Source: Minisyncoccota bacterium (lineage in GTDB: Bacteria > Patescibacteriota > Minisyncoccia > Phycocordibacterales > UBA1550). Taken from it: a stretch of 45,320 nucleotides of DNA. Every line of letters starts with the position of its first letter. Position 1 is the first letter of the stretch. The position numbers were made by a program, and so were the translations under genes. Positions 28,109 through 36,571 of this stretch are shown piece after piece. Below the pieces are notes generated by a model. The model saw nothing but the letters and a program-made list of their open reading frames with translations, did no database searches and was not told where the DNA came from. Location: positions 1 to 45,320 of the forward strand of contig JAQTPS010000004.1 in assembly GCA_028712595.1 (NCBI GenBank), in the 5' to 3' direction.

Positions 28109-28810
28109 CTAATGGTGGTCATCCTTGTCGAACCAAATTCTTGGCGCTGCGATGAATATCATGTATGCAGTAAGACCCCATGACAATGTACAGTCAATCC
28201 ACCGAATGACCAGGTTGTACAACTCTTTGTCTATTTCTCGATGAAATAGCAACAGCCCCAGCCAAAGCAAAAGTGTTCCAACTAGGCCAAGAAGTGCCGT
28301 TATGGAAACAATTGCACTGTGCCACATGTCAGCATTCACATGTTCGTATAAACCGCGCACAGTTGTTGTGTCATTGTGTGTCCGCGCGTTTGTTAGAACA
28401 AGCATTCTTATCAAATCTACTGAGAATCCCAACATTCCAAAAAATAAAACTGCCCACAAAGAAACTTGATAATCTGCTCCTACCAATTTTTGGTATGTTT
28501 CTATTGCAATCCATATTGCCCCTCCCACGAGAAGAAGAGCAATTATTTTCTTTGCGGTGTTACGCATCTCCTCTTTGTCTTTTCTGAGTGTGAAGAAGGC
28601 CGCAACAATATCAGCAACACCGTCGGACAACGAATGCAGGGCGTCAGACAAAAGTGACATGCTATAAAACCAACCAACAAAAAGCTGTACAGTTCCGGCC
28701 ATGAATGCGAAAAGACCGGTTATAAAATAAGTTATTGGTTCGCAAGCTTTGGAAGTACAAGGGTTACCTTGGCAATGAGGGGAGTATCCCCTCATGATCC
28801 GTTTGAGCAT
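28109..28810 (-). CDS. Cation diffusion facilitator family transporter
   Basis: SMSLLSDALHSLSDGVADIVAAFFTL...VNADMWHSAIVSITALLGLVG. Confidence 0.85.
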   Translation of the reverse strand: MLKRIMRGYSPHCQGNPCTSKACEPITYFITGLFAFMAGTVQLFVGWFYSMSLLSDALHSLSDGVADIVAAFFTLRKDKEEMRNTAKKIIALLLVGGAIWIAIETYQKLVGADYQVSLWAVLFFGMLGFSVDLIRMLVLTNARTHNDTTTVRGLYEHVNADMWHSAIVSITALLGLVGTLLLWLGLLLFHREIDKELYNLVIRWIDCTLSWGLTAYMIFIAAPRIWFDKDDHH

Positions 28811-28921
28811 GGGGGATTGGGGAAGAAAATAAAGAGTTTATTACTACATCAAAGAACTGCGTATATTATAACAAAAATTACTAGGATTGTCAATTGTGCC
28901 GATTTCTGCTATATTGTAACA

Positions 28922-29491
28922 ATGCTCTACACAGGCAAGGGCGACAAAGGCACTACAAAAACTTTTGGCGAATGCGACCAGCGCATTTCAAAAAGTTCTG
29001 CGGTTGCAGAAGCGCTAGGTACTCTCGACGAGATTAATTCTTTTCTTGGTGTTGTGAAAATGAAACCGCGTTCGCGAGAAATTACTGTTCCACGTGGTGA
29101 TGGAATGCGAAGCAAAATTGTCGATGTCGTATCGCAAGCCCAGCAGAATCTTTTTATCGTTCAAGCAGAAGTTGCTGGGGCGGACAAACACATAACTCTT
29201 GAAAAAATTTCAGAGCTAGAAGTAATCATAAATGCAACCGAACTTGAACTTCCGCCGATAAAAACTTTTTTTGTCTCTGGCGGAACGGAACTCGGAGCAT
29301 TGCTTGATGTCGCGCGTACGTTTGCAAGGAGAGCAGAGCGTCGTGTGGTAGCGGTTTCAGAGGAGGGGAAGGTTCCCGTCGGCAAAGACACTCTCGCGTA
29401 CTTGAATCGTTTGTCGAGTTTACTTTACGCAATGGCTCGACAGGTGAACCATAAATCTGGTATAACAGAGGAGCCTCCGACTTATTGGTAG
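28922..29491 (+). CDS. ATP:cob(I)alamin adenosyltransferase (PduO type)
   Basis: MLYTGKGDKGTTKTFGECDQRISKSSAVAEALGTLDEINSFLG; FFVSGGTELGALLDVARTFARRAERRV; LNRLSSLLYAMAR. Confidence 0.92.
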   Translation: MLYTGKGDKGTTKTFGECDQRISKSSAVAEALGTLDEINSFLGVVKMKPRSREITVPRGDGMRSKIVDVVSQAQQNLFIVQAEVAGADKHITLEKISELEVIINATELELPPIKTFFVSGGTELGALLDVARTFARRAERRVVAVSEEGKVPVGKDTLAYLNRLSSLLYAMARQVNHKSGITEEPPTYW

Positions 29492-29510
29492 CATATTTTG
29501 TAGTTAATAT

Positions 29511-29583
29511 GGTGGCTATGGTGTAAAGGTTAACACTAGAGCTTGTGGAGCTTTCGATCAGGGTTCGATTCCCTGTAGCCACC
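29511..29583 (+). tRNA. tRNA-His (anticodon GTG), with G-1
   Basis: GGTGGCTATGGTGTAAAGGTTAACACTAGAGCTTGTGGAGCTTTCGATCAGGGTTCGATTCCCTGTAGCCACC; loop TTGTGGA. Confidence 0.93.
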
Positions 29584-29876
29584 CAAAATGACAACCCGCT
29601 TTATGCGGGCTTTGTCATTTTGGGTGGCTAAGCAAGCAATTGGTATTGCTTGCGTCAGGGAATCGAATGGCGGAGCGATGTTTTGCAAGCTTGCAAAACC
29701 GCGAGCCAGTGCCTAGCCCGAGCCGAGTGGCGACGAGGCGAGAGGCGAAGGAGATTCCCTGCACCCAAAAATAAAGCGAAGCGAAAATTATACCTAGTAA
29801 CTCGTGACCGATTCCCTGTAGCCCCCCAGACAAAACTTTTTGACGAAAAAGTTTTAGTCGAGGGAGATTACCTGTA
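29584..29876 (+). repeat. tRNA-tail element of tRNA-His, multi-module
   Basis: GTGGCTA-[AGCAAGCAATTGGTATTGCTTGCGT]-CAGGGAATCGAA-TGGCGGAGCGAT-GTTTTGCAAGCTTGCAAAAC (29680-29699); direct copies GATTCCCTG (29753) and GATTCCCTGTAGCC (29810); 31-nt GACG-loop hairpin (29829-29859); GATTACCTGT. Confidence 0.9.
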
Positions 29877-29925
29877 TCAATTTCCGTCACAGAATTTTAA
29901 TGTTAATCTGATATACTTAAAAAAC

Positions 29926-30285
29926 ATGAAAAACAGAACTGTTGCTTTTTGGACTATTTTTATGATTATTTTTGGAGGGGTAATTTTGTTTTTTTCTCTA
30001 AGTAAGAATCAAATCTCTCAAAATATAAATACTCCAACCGTTGTAAATAATGCTGTACAAATGCTCTATACTTTGGCTGATGTGTCAAAACATAGTGGGG
30101 AGACAAGCTGTTGGACTGTCATTGACGGCAAGATTTATGACATTACGAGTTTTATTTCTTCACATCCAGCCGGTGTGCAAAAAATCTTGCAAGGATGTGG
30201 CATAGACGCAACCACTCTCTATGGTCGCGTGGGCGCGCACGACATTTCTAAATTAACGAACTTTGTCGTCGGAACACTAAAATAA
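29926..30285 (+). CDS. Membrane-anchored cytochrome b5-like heme-binding domain protein
   Basis: TLADVSKHSGETSCWTVIDGKIYDITSFISSHPAGVQKILQGCGIDATTLYGRVGAHDISKL. Confidence 0.88.
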   Translation: MKNRTVAFWTIFMIIFGGVILFFSLSKNQISQNINTPTVVNNAVQMLYTLADVSKHSGETSCWTVIDGKIYDITSFISSHPAGVQKILQGCGIDATTLYGRVGAHDISKLTNFVVGTLK

Positions 30286-30289
30286 AAAA

Positions 30290-31576
30290 GTGAAAAAAAT
30301 ATTCTGGAATTCAATAATAATACTGAACTTTTATCTCATATTGTATTTTTGGTTTTCAAATTCCCATTATTTGATAACCGGAATCAATCCGGGGAGTTTT
30401 TTGATAGCATTGGGCAGATTAGCCGGGCTTTTGAGCGAATTTTTAATTCTAATTCAACTTTTATTGATTAGCAGATTTTCTTTTGTTGAAAAGGAATACG
30501 GTTTTGATAAACTAGCCGACCTTCACAGAAAAATTGGATTGTTCCTGGGTATTTTTTTGATAAGCCACCCGCTTCTTTTGACTTTTGGGTATGCGAAACT
30601 AAACAATATTAATTTTGCGAAACAATTCATCACTTTTCAAACAGGATGGAGCGGTGTCTTTACTGCGACGGTAGCTTTTTTGATAATAGTTATTACCGCT
30701 TTTATTTCCACAAAAGCAATTAGAAATAAGATTAAATATGAAGTATGGTATTTCGCTCATCTGCCATTATACATTGCGGTGGCTATCGCTTTTGGCCACC
30801 AAGTAAATACTGGGGATATGTCGCAAGGAGGGGCAATATTCTACTGGTATTTGATTAATCTAGTTGCGGTGGGGACTTTAGTAGCTTTTAGATTTATTAA
30901 ACCCGCATATTCATTTTTTAAACACTCGTTCGTCATAGAAAAAATAGTAAAAGAAAATGACAATGTTTATTCTATTTACATTGCTGGCAAAAAAATGGAG
31001 CAATACAAATTCGCAAGTGGCCAGTATGCAACTTTGATTTTTTTGCAAAAAAATATGTGGTTTCATCATCCGTTTTCTTTTTCTGATTCGCACAATGGGG
31101 AGAATCTGAGATTTACAGTAAAATCTTCCGGCGACTTCACTTCAAAAATAGAAAACCTAAAGAAAGGTACACGTGTTTGGATAGATGGGCCACTTGGAAC
31201 GTTTACGTTAGAAAAATCTATTAATAAAAAATATTTATTTATAGCTGGAGGCATAGGCATAACTCCAATATTGTCTATCATGAAATCTATTGAAGATAAA
31301 AAAAGTGCTATTTTACTTTATTCGAATAAAAGAAAGGAAGAAATAATTTTTCAAAAAGAAATAGCCGAAAGTGGAATAGAAACTTACTACTTTAACACAG
31401 ACCCTGGTGTTGGCAATAGAATTAATGACCAAAAAATAGCTAAATTCTGCTCAGATTATAAAGATAGAGATATTTATCTTTGCGGTCCGATACAAATGAC
31501 ATCGAGTTTAATGCAAAGTATAAAAAATAATGGAGTTTCGTCCGAGCAAATTCATTTTGAAAAATTTAACTACTAA
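30290..31576 (+). CDS. Ferric-reductase-like transmembrane protein with FAD/NAD(P)-binding (FNR-like) domain
   Basis: TM histidines (LADLHRKIGLFLGIFLISHPLLL; WYFAHLPLYIAVAIAFGHQ), FASGQYATLIF..HHPFSFSDS, GGIGITPILSIMKSI, YLCGPIQMTSSLM; GTG start. Confidence 0.88.
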   Translation: MKKIFWNSIIILNFYLILYFWFSNSHYLITGINPGSFLIALGRLAGLLSEFLILIQLLLISRFSFVEKEYGFDKLADLHRKIGLFLGIFLISHPLLLTFGYAKLNNINFAKQFITFQTGWSGVFTATVAFLIIVITAFISTKAIRNKIKYEVWYFAHLPLYIAVAIAFGHQVNTGDMSQGGAIFYWYLINLVAVGTLVAFRFIKPAYSFFKHSFVIEKIVKENDNVYSIYIAGKKMEQYKFASGQYATLIFLQKNMWFHHPFSFSDSHNGENLRFTVKSSGDFTSKIENLKKGTRVWIDGPLGTFTLEKSINKKYLFIAGGIGITPILSIMKSIEDKKSAILLYSNKRKEEIIFQKEIAESGIETYYFNTDPGVGNRINDQKIAKFCSDYKDRDIYLCGPIQMTSSLMQSIKNNGVSSEQIHFEKFNY

Positions 31577-31743
31577 AACGTAGATAATGAATTATAAAAG
31601 ATAGTAAGCTAGCCCTTTTTAGGATAACTTCTTTCCGTTGTGTTGCAATGAACAAAAATTTAATAGTGGATTGTTACTTTCCATTTTGATGTTACAATCA
31701 GAAAATACATCGACAAAGGAAAAAGCTTCGTGACTAATTAACG

Positions 31744-33240
31744 ATGATTACCTTACCAATTTTTTTATCGGTTCTCCCATTTTTGGTTTTTACCGTGCTG
31801 TTAATTTTCAGGGAAACCTCTCTTCTAAAGGCCTCTATTATTACACTGGTTTTGTTTACCGTTCTAGCGATTTTTTATTGGGGAATTCTTCCTGCTTCGC
31901 TGATGGTTTCTTATGGAAAGGGATTTTTTGTCGCCCTCGATATTTTTATTATCATTTTTGGCGCGATTTTTTTCTTACTTTTACTTGAAGAAATTCAAGT
32001 TATTGAAAATATTTCATACTACCTTGAGCACTTCTCGGGGGACTACAGATTACAGATAATTTTATTGGCTTGGCTCTTTGAAGCTTTTTTGGAAGGAACA
32101 GCGGGGTTCGGAACTCCTGTGGCTATAGTTGCTCCGCTTTTGGTGGGACTTGGGCTTACCCCGATTAGAGCTTTGATAGTGTCTCTCTTGGGTAACAGTA
32201 TTGCCGGAGTCTTTGGTGCGGTTGGTACTCCGATTAGAATAGGATTTGCAGGTCTTGATACCACCTCTGTCCCGGTTATTTCAGCACTCATAAATTGCGC
32301 GGGTTTTATAGTCCCAGTTTTTATGTTGTGGATAATTACCACAGGTCGAGTCAATCGTAAAAAAGAATTTTTAAGCGCGTTGCCGTTTGCGATTTGGGCG
32401 GGAATTGTTTTTGTTTTGCCGTCGGTATTTGTATCCCTATGGAGTCAGGAATTTGCAACGATACTCGGCTCGATCATTGGCATAATTCTTGTGTTCTTAA
32501 CGACAAAATTAGGGTTGTTTGTTCCTAAAGACAAAATTTCTCTAAAACAAGTGGGAGAAAAATTGTTTAAATCAATGTCTCCAGCGCACGCTTTTTTGCC
32601 CTATGTCTTTCTTGTATTTTTACTTGTGGCGGGGAAGATTTTTATTGGTAATGCCGGCATAAATATCTCTCTCGGGTTTTCTCATTTTTTTAATTTATTT
32701 AATCCCGGGTTTGCTTTCATTTTGGCTGGGCTTTTGGTCGCTATCATCTGGCGAAGGAAAAAAGAGGCAGTTGTTCCTTTGGTATCAAAATCTTTTATTG
32801 AAGCGCTGAATCCATTTTTTGTAATTATCTCTACATCAGTGTTAGTGCAACTAATGATAAATTCCGGACAAAATCGCTCTGGCCTTCCTTCGGCAATTTC
32901 TATCTTGTCTAAAGTTTTTGAAACTCCTTTATTGCCATTTTTTGCTCCCTTTATTGGCGCCTTCGGTAGTTTCATAACTGGAAGTGTCACCATTTCCAAT
33001 ATTATGTTTGGTAGTTTTTTTGATACAGCTGCGACGAATTTGGGAAACAGTACGGCCGTGATATTATCTCTTGCAATCGTGGGCGCGGGAGCTGGTAGTA
33101 TGATTGCTTTGGCCGATATGTTGGCAGCACAAGCTGTTCTACGATTAAAAAATCAAGAGAGAAAAATTTTAAGAGGCGTCTTTGTTCCTTGCTTCTTGTT
33201 TTTGATAATCGTAGGTGGAATTGGATTGTTTTTAAGTTAA
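31744..33240 (+). CDS. lctP: L-lactate permease family transporter
   Basis: LLAWLFEAFLEGTAGFGTPVAIVAPLLVGLGLTPIRALIVSLLGNSIAGVFGAVGTPI; GAFGSFITGSVTISNIMFG; ADMLAAQAV. Confidence 0.9.
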   Translation: MITLPIFLSVLPFLVFTVLLIFRETSLLKASIITLVLFTVLAIFYWGILPASLMVSYGKGFFVALDIFIIIFGAIFFLLLLEEIQVIENISYYLEHFSGDYRLQIILLAWLFEAFLEGTAGFGTPVAIVAPLLVGLGLTPIRALIVSLLGNSIAGVFGAVGTPIRIGFAGLDTTSVPVISALINCAGFIVPVFMLWIITTGRVNRKKEFLSALPFAIWAGIVFVLPSVFVSLWSQEFATILGSIIGIILVFLTTKLGLFVPKDKISLKQVGEKLFKSMSPAHAFLPYVFLVFLLVAGKIFIGNAGINISLGFSHFFNLFNPGFAFILAGLLVAIIWRRKKEAVVPLVSKSFIEALNPFFVIISTSVLVQLMINSGQNRSGLPSAISILSKVFETPLLPFFAPFIGAFGSFITGSVTISNIMFGSFFDTAATNLGNSTAVILSLAIVGAGAGSMIALADMLAAQAVLRLKNQERKILRGVFVPCFLFLIIVGGIGLFLS

Positions 33241-33297
33241 TAATTACACACAAAAACCCCGCAGGGAGGGCCTTTTTCGTGTGTTATAATGCCGATT

Positions 33298-33651
33298 ATG
33301 TATAAAATTTCCAAAATTCCCCACAAAGAACAAAGATACAATACCGTCGGGGATTGGGTGTTTGAAGGTGATGAAATAAAAATAATGGTTTCCGATACCG
33401 GCGACCCCAGGATGAACGCCTTAGTGGGTGTTCATGAATTAGTGGAAGTTTTGCTCTGCAAAGACAGAGGAATATCCCAATCAGATGTAGATAAATTTGA
33501 CATGGGTCATCCAGAATTAAGCGACCCAGGCAGCCACCCAGACGCTCCATACAAAAAAGAACACGAGTTTGCCACAAAAGTTGAAAAAATGCTATGTGAT
33601 GAGTTTGGTATAAAATGGGAGGAATATGAAAAAATTTTGCATAATTTGTAA
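33298..33651 (+). CDS. Hypothetical protein with VHELVE motif
   Basis: MYKISKIPHKEQRYNTVGDWVFEGDEIKIMVSDTGDPRMNALVGVHELVEVLLCKDRGIS. Confidence 0.65.
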   Translation: MYKISKIPHKEQRYNTVGDWVFEGDEIKIMVSDTGDPRMNALVGVHELVEVLLCKDRGISQSDVDKFDMGHPELSDPGSHPDAPYKKEHEFATKVEKMLCDEFGIKWEEYEKILHNL

Positions 33652-33727
33652 TATTGATATATAGAATTATCGCCAATATCTAGACTTCTTTTTTGGACTT
33701 TTTCCTCAAAACTGATAGTATTTTAGT

Positions 33728-34231
33728 ATGGAAAAAGAAATTTCAAATAAGAGAAAGTTCTCCAGTTTTCTAGCGCTCATAGTATCTATTGCTATTTGTG
33801 AGTTTGCAGGAATTGTCGGCTCCTTTTTCACCTTTTCGGAAATTCCAACATGGTACGCGACAATAACCAAGCCAGCAATCAATCCACCATCATGGGTTTT
33901 TGGTCCAGTTTGGACGACCCTATTTTTCTTGATGGGCATATCAGCATTTCTTGTTTGGAGAAAAATGGAAACCAATCGCGAAGATGTAAAAATGGCCCTC
34001 TCAATTTTTGGTTTTCAATTAATATTAAACACCCTTTGGTCGATCATTTTTTTCGGTATGCATAATATAGGTCTTGCTCTTGCAGAGATCGTTGTCCTCT
34101 GGCTTGCGATAGTTTGGACAATAGTTGAATTTTATAAACTCTCTCGTGCCTCGGCGTACCTTCTCTTGCCATACATCGTCTGGGTAACTTTTGCCGGCTA
34201 CCTTACTTATAATCTTTGGGTTTTAAATTAA
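33728..34231 (+). CDS. TspO/MBR family protein
   Basis: WYATITKPAINPPSWVFGPVWTTLFFLMGISAFLVWR; LNTLWSIIFFGMHNIGLALAEIVVLW; YIVWVTFAGYLTYNLWVLN. Confidence 0.93.
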   Translation: MEKEISNKRKFSSFLALIVSIAICEFAGIVGSFFTFSEIPTWYATITKPAINPPSWVFGPVWTTLFFLMGISAFLVWRKMETNREDVKMALSIFGFQLILNTLWSIIFFGMHNIGLALAEIVVLWLAIVWTIVEFYKLSRASAYLLLPYIVWVTFAGYLTYNLWVLN

Positions 34232-34235
34232 AATT

Positions 34236-35174
34236 ATGAATAAAAGATATATTTTTGGCCTCTGCCTACTCGGGATTGTAATCTTGATTGTCACGGTTTT
34301 TGTGATAAATCTTCCAAACAGACCACTACCTCAAACAAAAACAGAAAAGCTTAGCGTTGTCACAAGTTTTTACCCACTTTATTTTTTCTCGGAACAGATA
34401 GGAGGGGATAAGGCGGAAATAATAAACATAACACCCGCTGGAGCTGAACCTCACGACTACGAACCATCACCTCAAGACATTATTAGTATTACAAAGGGTA
34501 AACTTTTGATACTGAACGGAGGAGGTCTTGAAGCGTGGGGCCCTAAGGTAATTCATATCATCGATCCAAACCATACTCTCGTTGTAACCGCCGGTGAGGG
34601 GTTGGCAATGCAAGAATTTAAACAAGATGAGCAGACTGTTACCGATCCGCACATTTGGCTCTCTCCTCGTCTTGCGCAGAAAATGGTGGATAAAATCACT
34701 GAAGGTTTTGTGAAAGCTGACCCAGCAAATAGCGGGTTTTACACGCAAAACAGCGAACTGCTGAAAATCAAATTAAATGTTCTGGATCAAGAATATCAAA
34801 CCGGACTCAATGTGTGCGCCAGCAGAAACATCGTCACTTCTCATTCAGCGTTTGGATACCTAGCAATGGATTATAATTTGAACCAAGTTCCAATCACGGG
34901 GTTGTCTCTTGATGCTGAGCCGTCGCTTAAGAAACTTGGCGAAATCGCAAAGTTTGCAAAAGATAATAAAGTGAAATATATATTTTTTGAAAGCCTTGTG
35001 AGCCCAAAACTTTCCGATGTTATAGCAACAGAAATAGGTGCAAAAACAATGGTGCTCGATCCTATTGAAGGGCTTACTCCTGATGCCATAAAACTCGGGA
35101 GAAACTACCTTAGTGTAATGCGCGACAATCTTGCAAATCTAGAGATTGCGCTTGAGTGCGCGCCTATGAATTAA
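34236..35174 (+). CDS. Metal (Zn/Mn) ABC transporter substrate-binding protein (ZnuA-like)
   Basis: VVTSFYPLYFFSEQIGGDKAEIINITPAGAEPHDYEPSPQD; DPHIWLSPRLAQKMV; VTSHSAFGYLAMDYNL. Confidence 0.92.
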   Translation: MNKRYIFGLCLLGIVILIVTVFVINLPNRPLPQTKTEKLSVVTSFYPLYFFSEQIGGDKAEIINITPAGAEPHDYEPSPQDIISITKGKLLILNGGGLEAWGPKVIHIIDPNHTLVVTAGEGLAMQEFKQDEQTVTDPHIWLSPRLAQKMVDKITEGFVKADPANSGFYTQNSELLKIKLNVLDQEYQTGLNVCASRNIVTSHSAFGYLAMDYNLNQVPITGLSLDAEPSLKKLGEIAKFAKDNKVKYIFFESLVSPKLSDVIATEIGAKTMVLDPIEGLTPDAIKLGRNYLSVMRDNLANLEIALECAPMN

Positions 35175-35219
35175 AGTGTTCGGATTGCACCTCCTTGGCG
35201 TCGTTGGTATACTTGTCTT

Positions 35220-36068
35220 ATGAAAACCTTCTTAAAAATCTTCAAAGATAGCGCTTATAATCCGTTTTTCTATACTACTATACCTAGTATCCCAGCAAAA
35301 AAAGTTTTTAAAGACTACTTTAAGATTGCTGTATTCTTGTCTTTTGTTATGACGCTGGTTTTCTCTGCTTTTTTGGTGCCTCGCGGGGTCTCTTTCGTAA
35401 AAGATGATGCTCCAATGCTTGTGAAAGAATATTATCCTTCGGAGCTCGAGATAAATATTGAAAAAGGACAAGCCTCCGCCAATGTCCCAATGCCGTATTT
35501 CATTCCTGCTAAACACGAAGGAACTCCTCCTGCAAACAGTCAAATAGAAAATATTTTAGTCATTGATACGGAGAATAATTTTGACACAAAGAAATTTGAT
35601 GAATACAAAACCTATGCTCTCCTCACAAAGACTGATCTGGTAACGCAAGATAGCAGTGGAAGCATAACCATAAAAAGCGTCAACACTTTGCCCTCTGGAG
35701 TCATAAACCAAGACAAACTTCTTTCGTGGGTTGGGAAGGTCGATGGGGCGTTAGTTTATGTCGTTCCGGTGGTCATTCTTTTGATGTTCGTGTTATTCTT
35801 TCTTGGTTATTCTCTTTATTTAATCCCCCTATTTTTCTTTGCGCTCATCACTTTTCTTATTTCGTGGGTGAAAAAAGCTCCGACGCTTACTTATGGCAAT
35901 GCATATAAAATAAGTATGTATGCAATTGTGCCAAGTCTCGTTCTCAAATCATTTCTAAATATGGTTGGTTTCTTGTTTGTGCCGCCATACCTTACGCTCT
36001 TTGTTTTTCTTCTTGTAGTTTCTCTTAATATGAGAGAAAATCAAACGCTAACCTCTTCTGCCCAATAA
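35220..36068 (+). CDS. DUF1189-like membrane protein
   Basis: FKDSAYNPFFYTTIPSIPAKKVFKDYFKIAVFLSF; multiple TMs; AYKISMYAIVPSLVLKSFL. Confidence 0.7.
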   Translation: MKTFLKIFKDSAYNPFFYTTIPSIPAKKVFKDYFKIAVFLSFVMTLVFSAFLVPRGVSFVKDDAPMLVKEYYPSELEINIEKGQASANVPMPYFIPAKHEGTPPANSQIENILVIDTENNFDTKKFDEYKTYALLTKTDLVTQDSSGSITIKSVNTLPSGVINQDKLLSWVGKVDGALVYVVPVVILLMFVLFFLGYSLYLIPLFFFALITFLISWVKKAPTLTYGNAYKISMYAIVPSLVLKSFLNMVGFLFVPPYLTLFVFLLVVSLNMRENQTLTSSAQ

Positions 36069-36137
36069 ACCCCCTTGCGCTTCTGGTTCTCTCGCCCATT
36101 TTGTTTTAATCTTTGGTGTACTATACTATAGCTAGAT

Positions 36138-36515
36138 ATGACGAAAAAAATATTAATTATTGACGACGATAAGATTTTCTCGAAAGTTCTTCGTGATGCT
36201 CTTTTGGCGAAAGAAAAAGATGCTTATGAAGTTACTACGGCTTTTGATGGCAAAGAAGGACTCGAAATTGCTAGTAAAGTAAAGCCGGACCTTATCTTAT
36301 GCGACCTCGTTATGCCAAATATGGGGGGCATCGATTTTATAAAACAGCTTAGGTCGGAGGAGTGGGGGAAGCTTCTTAAGGTTGTCGTTGTCACTCAAAT
36401 TTCGGACATAGAAAAGATGAGTGAAGGTCTCGAGCTCGGGATACACGGGTATATTCTTAAGTCAGATTATTCGATAGATGAAATCCTCCATCAGATTGAG
36501 GAAGCTCTTAAATAG
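36138..36515 (+). CDS. Stand-alone response regulator receiver protein
   Basis: KILIIDDDKIFSKVLRDAL, LILCDLVMPNMGGIDFIKQLR, VVVTQISDIEKMSEGLELGIHGYILKSDYSIDEI. Confidence 0.92.
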   Translation: MTKKILIIDDDKIFSKVLRDALLAKEKDAYEVTTAFDGKEGLEIASKVKPDLILCDLVMPNMGGIDFIKQLRSEEWGKLLKVVVVTQISDIEKMSEGLELGIHGYILKSDYSIDEILHQIEEALK

Positions 36516-36571
36516 TTTATAAGCGTCGCGTTTCAGTGGAAGATTGCGCGACATAATTATTGTTAAATTAT

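Noticed and set aside
181-29876. Idea that the tRNA-linked repeats are ordinary REP/BIME or simple Rho-independent terminators
   Set aside because: A terminator hairpin is present but does not explain the 100-400 nt beyond it, nor the tRNA-specific T-arm copies; REP/BIME are not customised to the neighbouring gene.
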